In this document: piece after piece, positions 24,018-31,007 of the stretch
Layout of the letters: each line of letters starts with the position of its first letter
Numbering within the stretch: position 1 is the first letter of the stretch
Source: an uncultured Collinsella sp.
GTDB taxonomy: Bacteria > Actinomycetota > Coriobacteriia > Coriobacteriales > Coriobacteriaceae
Direction: 5' to 3'
NCBI GenBank assembly: GCA_900768265.1
Contig: CAAGCF010000024.1
Location: 1 to 46,711 of the forward strand
DNA length: 46,711 bases
The notes under the pieces: model-generated
Databases searched by the model: none
What the model saw: the letters and a program-made list of their open reading frames with translations, nothing else
What the model was told of the DNA's origin: nothing
Made by a program: the position numbers and the translations under genes

Positions 24018-24987
24018 GAGCCTCCCCTCCCTTGCAGAAAAACGGAATGATCAGATCGTCAAAATCCTGAATCTCCTCGTGGCCAAAGCCTTCAAAGAAC
24101 TCATGACGCTTTTCACAGGTCAGGTTGTTATAGACCGCAAACTGCGTCGCTGGCGGACAGACGGTATCGGCTGTGCCGGTGCCAAACAGCACGGGGCATT
24201 TGACCATAGGGGCAAAGTTCTTGGAATCGAAGTACGCCAGCTTGGCATAGGCTTCCTCGATACGAGTCGAGTCCTCGTCAAACCAGCGAGACCAATAGCG
24301 CAGGCCCTCGTAGGCAATGTCGTCGGCATCCAGATCCCAGACCAGGCGGAAATCCGACAGGAAGGGATAGAGGATGGCGGCGCGATTGATAAGCTCGCCG
24401 TTAAGCGCACAGGTCGCAATGCCCAAACCGCCGCCCTGCGACGCGCCGTTCACAAACACACGGGCAAGATCGATGCCCTCAAGCTCGCGAACGATGCGGC
24501 ACAGGATGCGAATATCTTGGTGCAAGCGGACATAGTAGAGGTTGGCCGGGTCGCCGTCGATACCGGCGACGATATGGCCCGCGACCGTTGTGCCCTCAAA
24601 TCCACCAATGTCCTCGGAGGGACCTCCTTGACCGGGGCAGTCGAGGGCGATGAGCGCCATGCCCATGCCCGCAAACGACGCCTGCTCAAACCAGCTGCGG
24701 CTTGCACCCGGATATCCATGGAACTGAAGTACCAATGGCACGGGCTCGTCCGAGACGGGTTTAAGGTACTTGGCATGCAGGCGAGCGCCACACATGCCGG
24801 TATACCAGAGGTCGAAAAGCTGGCAGGTCACGGCATCGGTGACCGATGCCGTCTCGATCGCATAGTCAAGCCCGACGGCGTCGGCCTCGGCCATGCGGCC
24901 CTTCCAAAAGAGATCGAAATCCGATGGACGGGGCATAGCGCCTCGATATTCACCAAATTGCTGTTGTAGCTCCTGAGCACTTGGCAT
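24010..24987 (-). CDS. CE7-family acetyl esterase (AXE1 / cephalosporin-C deacetylase type)
   Basis: A 325-residue cytoplasmic alpha/beta-hydrolase that should remove O-acetyl groups from sugars. The oxyanion region LQFHGYPG, nucleophile elbow NGASQGGG, catalytic Asp in GTADTVCPP and His in FGHEEI are all present. There is no signal peptide. The ATG at 24987 was chosen over a TTG at 25002; the ribosome site AAAGG is rather far upstream in either case. In the nan operon its likely substrate is O-acetylated sialic acid or ManNAc. A CE7 gene near sialidase loci is, to my memory, also known in pneumococcus. Confidence 0.8.
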   Translation of the reverse strand: MPSAQELQQQFGEYRGAMPRPSDFDLFWKGRMAEADAVGLDYAIETASVTDAVTCQLFDLWYTGMCGARLHAKYLKPVSDEPVPLVLQFHGYPGASRSWFEQASFAGMGMALIALDCPGQGGPSEDIGGFEGTTVAGHIVAGIDGDPANLYYVRLHQDIRILCRIVRELEGIDLARVFVNGASQGGGLGIATCALNGELINRAAILYPFLSDFRLVWDLDADDIAYEGLRYWSRWFDEDSTRIEEAYAKLAYFDSKNFAPMVKCPVLFGTGTADTVCPPATQFAVYNNLTCEKRHEFFEGFGHEEIQDFDDLIIPFFCKGGEAHV

Positions 24988-25023
24988 GGCTCGTGAACCC
25001 AACCTTTCGAAATCGCAACGGAG

Positions 25024-25051
25024 GTGCGCCCGGCAAGGGAGCCGGGCGCAC
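25024..25051 (-). other. Perfect stem-loop between transporter and catabolic genes
   Basis: GTGCGCCCGGC and GCCGGGCGCAC form an 11-bp perfect stem around a 6-nt loop in the 80-nt gap between the last transporter gene and the esterase gene. No T-tract follows. It probably separates the expression levels of the two operon halves. Confidence 0.65.
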
Positions 25052-25067
25052 GGGAGGGAAAGCGAGG

Positions 25068-25895
25068 CTACTCGCCGAGCTTGGGATGCAGCAGCGACGG
25101 CGCAGCGCCGAGCAGCATCTTGGTGTAGGGGTCCTGGGGGTGCTGGAAGACCTGCTTGGCCTCGCCCTGCTCGACGATCTTGCCGCCATTCATAACGATG
25201 ATGTCGTCAGAGATATAGCGGACCGTCTGGATGTCATGGCTGATGAACACCATGGCCAGGCCGAGCTCCTTCTTAAGGTCGGTCAGCAGGTTCAGAATCT
25301 GCGCGCGGACCGAAACGTCCAGAGCCGAGGTGGGCTCGTCGGCGATGATGGCATCGGGGTTCAGCGACAGGGCACGGGCAATTGCGACGCGCTGGCGCTG
25401 GCCGCCCGAAAGCTGGCCGGGAAGAACCTCGGCGGCGGAGCTGGGCAGACCGGTGAGCTCCAGGAGTTCCTTGACGCGCTTCTCCTGCTCGGCCTCGGTA
25501 CCCAGGTTGTGGACGCGCATGGGGTCGAGCAGCTGCTCGCGAACGACCATGCGGGGGTTGAGCGCCGTGGCCGGGTTCTGGAACACGACCGAGATGACGC
25601 GACCCATGTGGCGACGGTCCTCGGCGGTACGCTTGGTAACGTCCTTGCCCTTAAAGTAGACCTTGCCGCTCGTGGGGGCCTGCAGGCCGCACATGACGTT
25701 GGCGGTGGTGGACTTACCGCAACCGGACTCGCCGACGATGCCGATCGTCTGACCGGGCATGAGCTTAATCGTTACACCCTGGACGGCGTGAACCAGGTTG
25801 GGGTGCAGAATCGAGCCGGTACGGGTCCTAAAGGTGACGTGGACGTCATCAAGGAAGATGATCGGCTCGACGCCGTTGACTGCGGTCTCGCTCAT
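25068..25895 (-). CDS. ABC transporter ATPase of the dipeptide/sialic-acid class
   Basis: A 275-residue ATPase with Walker A GESGCGKST, FQNPATALNP, signature SGGQRQRV and Walker B AIIADEPTSALD. It lacks the full C-terminal oligopeptide extension with its cysteine cluster and ends shortly after HPQDPYTKMLLGA. Its ATG follows the stop of the fusion gene directly (TAGATG), so they are coupled. It should form the second ATPase of a four-gene importer and pair with the ATPase half of the fusion protein. Confidence 0.9.
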   Translation of the reverse strand: MSETAVNGVEPIIFLDDVHVTFRTRTGSILHPNLVHAVQGVTIKLMPGQTIGIVGESGCGKSTTANVMCGLQAPTSGKVYFKGKDVTKRTAEDRRHMGRVISVVFQNPATALNPRMVVREQLLDPMRVHNLGTEAEQEKRVKELLELTGLPSSAAEVLPGQLSGGQRQRVAIARALSLNPDAIIADEPTSALDVSVRAQILNLLTDLKKELGLAMVFISHDIQTVRYISDDIIVMNGGKIVEQGEAKQVFQHPQDPYTKMLLGAAPSLLHPKLGE

Positions 25896-27911
25896 CTACA
25901 TCACCTCCGCGTGAGGGGTCAAACCATTTGCCTTGAGCACCTCGTCGGGGAGCTCGGAATAGAAGTGCTCGGTGCCGGGCACGCGCTTGAAGACCGGACG
26001 GGTGTCCAGGCCAATACGCGGATGGCTCGAGCGGGGCGCGAAGCGATCGCCCTTGGGGAAATCGCGCGGGCTCGGAACGGCGCCGGGCACCTGGTGAAGG
26101 CGGCCCGAACCGCTCTCGATGGACAGAACGGAACCCAGAAGACCGCGGGTGTACTCGTGAATCGGGTTGGTGAGCAGCTCCTTGGTGGGCGCCTGCTCGA
26201 TGACCTGACCGGCATACATAACCGTGATGTTATGGGCGACCTCGGCGACCAGCGCCAGGTCATGCGAGACGAAGATCATGGCAAAGCCGAGCTTGGCCTG
26301 AAGGTCGTTGAGCAGCTTGATGACCTGCTTCTGGACGGTAACGTCCAGAGCGGTCGTGGGCTCGTCGCAGATGACCAGCTTGGGGTCGCGGGTAAGGGCC
26401 ATAGCGATCAGAACACGCTGACGCTGGCCACCGGAAAGCTCATGCGGGTAGCTCTCGAGCGTACGCTTGGGGTCGAGGCCCACGAGCTCCAGGAGTTCCT
26501 CGGCGCTGCGGGTGCCGCCGCGCTTGGTGAGCTGCTTCATCTGGGCAGAGATGAGCATGGAGGGGTTGAGCGAGGACAGGGCGTCCTGATAGACCATAGC
26601 GATATCGGTACCGCGCAGGCCGAACCACTCCTTCTTGCTCATCTTGAGCAGGTCGCGGCCCTCCCAGAGGACCTCGCCGGAAAGGTGCTCGTCATCGTCG
26701 GTCAGGCCCATGATGGCCAGAGTGGTGATGGACTTGCCGCAACCGGACTCGCCCACCAGGCCCATGGTCTGACCAGGACGGACGTCAAAGTTAACATGGT
26801 CGACGACGTTGATATCGCCGTGGTGCTCAAACTGAATGCAGAAGTCACGGACCGAGAGAATCGGTTCGACAGACTCGTCAGGCACATGGCGATCGTCACG
26901 CTTGAGCTCGACATCGCGCAGGGCGCCAAGGCGAGCGGAGAGGGACTGGGCCTGCTCCTTGTAGGCGCGAACGGGGTCGGAGACCAGCAGGTCGGCCTCG
27001 CGACGCTTGGAGGAATCGGTCGGATCCAGGGCGGCGGAGGGAGCAGCGGCCATGGCGTCGGTAATGCCCTCGGAGAGGATGTTGAGCGCCAGGCAGGTGA
27101 TCATGATGGCCAGGCCCGGGAACAGTGCCTGCCACCAACGGCCGGCGAGCACGCCGCCGCGGGCGTCGGCGAGGATGTTGCCCCAGGTAGCGGTGGGCTC
27201 CTGGATACCAGCGCCGATGAAGGTCAGCGAGGCCTCGAAGATGATGGCGTCGGCGACCAGGGTAACGGTGAAGACCATGATCGGGGCGATGCAGTTACGC
27301 AGAACATGCTTGATCAAAATCCACGGAGCTTTGGCGCCGGAAACGATGACCGCGCGGACATAGTCCTCTCCGTACTCGGACACGATGTTGGCGCGCACGA
27401 TACGGGCAATCTGCGGAGTGTACATAAAGCCGATGGCGAAGATGATCGACGGCACGGAGTTGCCCAGGATGGAGACGAAGACGGCCGCGAGGGCGATGCC
27501 CGGGATAGACATGATGATGTCCAGGATACGCATGATCGTCTCGGAAACGGCCTTGCGCGAAACCGCCGCAAGGGCGCCCACGACCGAGCCGCAGACCAGA
27601 GCCATGGCAGTGGCGCCAAAGCCGATAATCAGCGAGTAACGACCACCGTAGAGCATGCGCGACAGAATGTCGCGACCCTTATCGTCGGTACCGAAGATAA
27701 ATCCGTTGCCGGGAGCCTGGCGAGCCGTAAAGATCTCGACCGGGCTATAGGGGGCAAGAAGGGGCGCCAGAATCGCAGTCAGGGCGACCAGCACCAACAC
27801 GACGGCGGCAATCTTAGAAGACAGCGTCATCTTCTTCCAGCCACCGAGCTTGAGCCCCTTGGAGGCAGCCTTCTCGAGCTGCTCGGTTTGCTTCTCTCGA
27901 ATCTTTACCAT
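25896..27911 (-). CDS. Fused ABC permease-ATPase of the dipeptide/sialic-acid class
   Basis: A 671-residue protein joining a DppC-like permease and a DppD-like ATPase. Residues about 30-290 hold the membrane part, with FGTDDKGRDILSRMLYGGRYS and the coupling loop DYVRAVIVSGAKAPWILIKH. A charged linker covers about 300-345. The ATPase from about 350 has Walker A GESGCGKS (387-394), signature SGGQRQ (493-498), Walker B LVICDEP, and a C-terminal tail. The fusion is not a sequencing join: the linker is in frame and well formed. As I recall, sialic-acid importers of the Sat/SiaEFGI class can have this architecture. Confidence 0.9.
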   Translation of the reverse strand: MVKIREKQTEQLEKAASKGLKLGGWKKMTLSSKIAAVVLVLVALTAILAPLLAPYSPVEIFTARQAPGNGFIFGTDDKGRDILSRMLYGGRYSLIIGFGATAMALVCGSVVGALAAVSRKAVSETIMRILDIIMSIPGIALAAVFVSILGNSVPSIIFAIGFMYTPQIARIVRANIVSEYGEDYVRAVIVSGAKAPWILIKHVLRNCIAPIMVFTVTLVADAIIFEASLTFIGAGIQEPTATWGNILADARGGVLAGRWWQALFPGLAIMITCLALNILSEGITDAMAAAPSAALDPTDSSKRREADLLVSDPVRAYKEQAQSLSARLGALRDVELKRDDRHVPDESVEPILSVRDFCIQFEHHGDINVVDHVNFDVRPGQTMGLVGESGCGKSITTLAIMGLTDDDEHLSGEVLWEGRDLLKMSKKEWFGLRGTDIAMVYQDALSSLNPSMLISAQMKQLTKRGGTRSAEELLELVGLDPKRTLESYPHELSGGQRQRVLIAMALTRDPKLVICDEPTTALDVTVQKQVIKLLNDLQAKLGFAMIFVSHDLALVAEVAHNITVMYAGQVIEQAPTKELLTNPIHEYTRGLLGSVLSIESGSGRLHQVPGAVPSPRDFPKGDRFAPRSSHPRIGLDTRPVFKRVPGTEHFYSELPDEVLKANGLTPHAEVM

Positions 27912-27914
27912 AAT

Positions 27915-28871
27915 CTACACCGTCCTGATGCGCGGGTTGATGAGCAGGTAGAGCATGTCAACCACGATGTTGATGATGATGAAGGCAAGAGCAACGACGA
28001 TGACGACGCCCTGAACCAGGTTCGCCTCGTTGCCCTGAACGCCCTGCAGGATCGCGGTGCCCATGCCGGGGAGGTTGAAGATAACCTCGATGACGACGGC
28101 GCCGCCCATGAGGTAACCGATCTTAAGACCGAGGGTGGTGACCGGGGTGATCAGCGCATTGCGAAGTACGTTGATGCCGACGACGACCTTCTCGGGAACG
28201 CCGGCGCCGCGAGCCATACGGACATAGTCCTTGTCGAGCTCCTCGACCATGGCCGTACGCACGATACGAGTCATCTGACCCGTCAGCGGGAAGGCAAGAG
28301 CAATGGCGGGCATGATCATACGTCCCAGATAGCCAGCCGGGTTGGTGGTGAAGTGAGGCAGAGCACCGGACGCCGGAAGCACCTTAAGGTAGGAAGAGAA
28401 CAGCAGAATCAACAGAACGGCAAGCCAGAACGACGGGGTTGCCAAGCCGGCGATGGAGAAGACGCGGATCACTTGGTCCGGCCATTTATCGCGATACAGT
28501 GCCGCGATGACGCCGAGTAAAAACGAAACGACCGCGCCGATGGCAAGACCGATGAAGGTCAGCTGCATCGTGACGGGCAGGGCAGTGGAGATGCGCTTGG
28601 CAACGGAGTTGCGAGCAGCACCATAGGTGCCCATGTCACCATGGATCAGATCGCCCATGTAGCGCACGTAGCGCACGGGCCAGGGGTCGTCCAGACCATA
28701 CTTCTCATGGTACTCGGCAACCGCCTCGGGCGAGGCACCGTCACCCAACGCCGTATAGGCGGGGTCGGTCTTGGAGAACGACATAAGGAAGAACACCAGG
28801 ACGGTGACGCCCAATGCCATGATCGGCAGCGCCACGAGACGCCTTCCAATCAAACGTAGCAAGTTGTTCAC
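27915..28871 (-). CDS. ABC transporter permease of the dipeptide/sialic-acid class
   Basis: A 318-residue DppB-like permease with six membrane segments, the conserved N-terminal RRLVALPIMALGVTVLVFFL and coupling loop DYVRMARGAGVPEKVVVGIN. It ends with the usual INPRIRTV. A GTG start at 28871 was chosen because AGGGGAG lies 5 nt before it; the frame could extend to 28904 but without a ribosome site. It pairs with the permease half of the downstream fusion. Confidence 0.9.
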   Translation of the reverse strand: MNNLLRLIGRRLVALPIMALGVTVLVFFLMSFSKTDPAYTALGDGASPEAVAEYHEKYGLDDPWPVRYVRYMGDLIHGDMGTYGAARNSVAKRISTALPVTMQLTFIGLAIGAVVSFLLGVIAALYRDKWPDQVIRVFSIAGLATPSFWLAVLLILLFSSYLKVLPASGALPHFTTNPAGYLGRMIMPAIALAFPLTGQMTRIVRTAMVEELDKDYVRMARGAGVPEKVVVGINVLRNALITPVTTLGLKIGYLMGGAVVIEVIFNLPGMGTAILQGVQGNEANLVQGVVIVVALAFIIINIVVDMLYLLINPRIRTV

Positions 28872-28932
28872 GTTCTCTCCCCTTTCTTTTGTCGGTAGGA
28901 CCAACTGGTATATGAGTACGGATACTCATTAC

Positions 28933-28966
28933 AAGACCCGAGCGACATCGTTGCCGCCCGGGTCTT
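28933..28966 (-). terminator. Hairpin between the binding-protein and permease genes
   Basis: AAGACCCG and CGGGTCTT pair around an 18-nt loop that itself can pair. Only a short T-poor tail follows on the minus strand, so it is likely a partial terminator lowering expression of the membrane components relative to the binding protein. Confidence 0.5.
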
Positions 28967-29028
28967 TGTTTCAACTATGAGGATACGGTCCCAACGACCG
29001 ACATCCTGCATGCAGACTCAAGCGAGCC

Positions 29029-30642
29029 TTACGCCTTGACGGTCGCGACGCCCCTGAAGGACATGCTCGTCGTGCCGATGCCCTTGAAGCCATCGAGGGC
29101 CTCGCCGTTGGGCGCAGTGGACGGATCGTCCCAGGAAGCGGAGACGGTCTTGACGTGGACAACGGGGTACAGAACAGCGTTGTCGGCAATGATGTCGAAG
29201 CACTCGTTCCACTTCTTCTGCTGCTCGTCGCCCTCGGCGGCAAGAGCCTCGTCCATGAGACCGTGGAGCTTCTGCCACTCAGCGGACTCCTTCCACGGGC
29301 AACGGGTCTGCATCCAAACGTTGTCGCCGTACCACCAGTTAAGCAGCAGGTCGGGGTCGGCGCCGAAGCAGGAAGGATCGCCAGGAGCAAGGAGGATATC
29401 GTAGGCCTCGCCGCCGTCGATGGCAGCGTAGGTGGCCGGCGAGGTATCGGTCTGGATGGTCACATCGAAGCCGAGAGCGTCGAGGTCGTTCTTGACCTGG
29501 GCGGCCATGCCCTTAATCTGCTCGTTGTCGGTGGTGCGCAGGGTGATGGCACCCGGGGTGATGCCAGACTCCTCGATGAGCTTCTTAGCCTTCTTGGCGT
29601 CGGTCTTATACACCGTGGAAGCCTCATGATAGTTGGTGAAGCTCTTGGGCAGGTAGCAGCTGGCAGCGGTGGCAAGGCCGGCGAAGGTGTTGCTGACCAT
29701 CTTCTCGGTGTCGAGTGCATACATGACAGCCTGACGGACCTTGACGTTGTTCCAAGGCTCCTTGGCGACGTTGAACATGATGAAGCGGGTGCCGAAACCC
29801 TGAACGTTATCGATCTTGCAGCCGGCGCTCTCGAGCTGGTCGACGGCGTCAGCGGTAACGAGCTCCATAACGAGCGTGGAGCCCTCCTGCTGAGCGGTAA
29901 CGCGAGCGGTGGGGTCGGTCAGGATGCTGTACTGGATCTTCTTATCCTCGGCAGCATACTCACCGTTGTACTCGGGGTTGGGAACCAGGGTGATCTCGGT
30001 ATCGGAGATAGAGTCGTACATCCAGGGGCCGGAGCCGATCGGCTGCTTGGCGCGATCCTCCTCGGTCTGGGTGGCCGGGGTAACGCGGACGATGGCCAGA
30101 CGGTCCTTGAGCAGGGAGAAGTTAGGGACCTTGGTCTTGACCGTCACGGTGCTGGCGTCCTTGGCCTCGATGGACTCGAAGGGCTGGAAGAACGGAGCAT
30201 ACGTAGCAGAAGCGGCGCAAGCGGTGTAGGAAGCAACGACATCGTCAGCGGTGACCTCGGTGCCATCGGAGAACTTGGCGCCCTTGCGGATGGTGACCTC
30301 GAAAGTGGTGTCGTCCACAGACTTGGGATCGTCGGTGGCGAGCTCGTTGAAGGTGCTGTAGTCGTGGTAATCGATGCCGTAGAGGCCCTCGACGACGTGC
30401 CAGTTAGCACCCAGGCCCACAGCGGAGCCGGTGCTGGCGGGATCGAAGCTGGACGGAGCGTAAGCGGAACCAGCGGTGATCACGCCGCCGCCACGGTTGG
30501 CGGAATCGGTGGAACCGGAAGCGGAACCCTCGTCGCTAGAGCTGCCACCGCAGCCGGTGAGACCAAGCCCTGCGACAGCAGCGACGCTGCCGGTGAGGCC
30601 GAGGAACGAACGCCTGGACATACCCTTGTTGATGATGGCCAT
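29029..30642 (-). CDS. Substrate-binding lipoprotein, SBP family 5 (probable sialic-acid importer)
   Basis: A 537-residue extracellular binding protein. The N-terminus SRRSFLGL is a good twin-arginine motif followed by a hydrophobic stretch and the lipobox LTGC, then a Ser/Gly/Asp linker. The body has family-5 features (RKGAKFSDGTEVTADDVVASY; VRQAVMYALDTEKM). The ATG at 30642 follows AGGAGA by 5 nt. It heads the transporter-nan operon. Sialic acid as ligand is inferred from the nan genes downstream; a peptide ligand is the main alternative. Confidence 0.82.
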   Translation of the reverse strand: MAIINKGMSRRSFLGLTGSVAAVAGLGLTGCGGSSSDEGSASGSTDSANRGGGVITAGSAYAPSSFDPASTGSAVGLGANWHVVEGLYGIDYHDYSTFNELATDDPKSVDDTTFEVTIRKGAKFSDGTEVTADDVVASYTACAASATYAPFFQPFESIEAKDASTVTVKTKVPNFSLLKDRLAIVRVTPATQTEEDRAKQPIGSGPWMYDSISDTEITLVPNPEYNGEYAAEDKKIQYSILTDPTARVTAQQEGSTLVMELVTADAVDQLESAGCKIDNVQGFGTRFIMFNVAKEPWNNVKVRQAVMYALDTEKMVSNTFAGLATAASCYLPKSFTNYHEASTVYKTDAKKAKKLIEESGITPGAITLRTTDNEQIKGMAAQVKNDLDALGFDVTIQTDTSPATYAAIDGGEAYDILLAPGDPSCFGADPDLLLNWWYGDNVWMQTRCPWKESAEWQKLHGLMDEALAAEGDEQQKKWNECFDIIADNAVLYPVVHVKTVSASWDDPSTAPNGEALDGFKGIGTTSMSFRGVATVKA

Positions 30643-30711
30643 GTCTTCTCCTATCAATAGAGAATCTTACCCGGGAGCACCTAGACGTGCCCCCGCGCAA
30701 CTTGCGGACGA

Positions 30712-30739
30712 TATATACCTTACCTACCGACGAACCCAA
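30712..30739 (-). promoter_or_regulatory. Probable promoter of the transporter-nan operon
   Basis: On the minus strand TTGGGT (30734-30739), a 16-bp spacer and TATATA (30712-30717), giving a leader of about 60 nt before the binding-protein gene. The -35 match is moderate. Confidence 0.5.
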
Positions 30740-30761
30740 CTGAGGTGCCGCGCTCGGCGAC

Positions 30762-30842
30762 CGATACATACATCCGCTTGAACGGTATTTACTACCGTTC
30801 GCCGAATTCATTGACAAATGATTCGACAGACAGTATGTATCG
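30762..30842. promoter_or_regulatory. Nested inverted repeats and a plus-strand promoter upstream of the nan operon
   Basis: GAACGGTA and TACCGTTC (30780-30800) form a perfect 8-bp inverted repeat with a 5-nt centre. It is framed by CGATACATAC (30762-30771) and GTATGTATCG (30833-30842), itself a perfect 10-bp inverted pair. On the plus strand TTGACA (30811-30816), 17 bp and TATGTA (30834-30839) form a near-consensus promoter pointing towards and antisense to uvrC. No gene starts within reach on that strand. The remaining gap to 31007 shows only AAACGTTT near 30906. Confidence 0.5.
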
Positions 30843-31007
30843 ACGAGGTGAGATATCAGTCTTCGTCAACCCGCAGGATAGCAGTGTTGTTCACCATGGT
30901 TAGTCAAACGTTTTAGCGTTAATAAAACCCGAAATCGGCAGGTAATCACCGCGAAACAAATGATTGATAATCGGCCAATCATGTATATCAGTTGTTTAGA
31001 AGCGCGC

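Noticed and set aside
24981..28520. A very long plus-strand open frame (over 1,100 codons) opposite the ABC transporter genes.
   Set aside because: It is the antisense shadow of high-GC minus-strand genes with clear ABC motifs. Its composition is that of a shadow frame (rich in D, G, V, H) and no ribosome site or domain was seen.
30840..30915. A short reading frame on the plus strand after the TTGACA promoter (about 21 codons from a GTG).
   Set aside because: Very short, poor ribosome site and no distinguishing composition; not supported as a gene.
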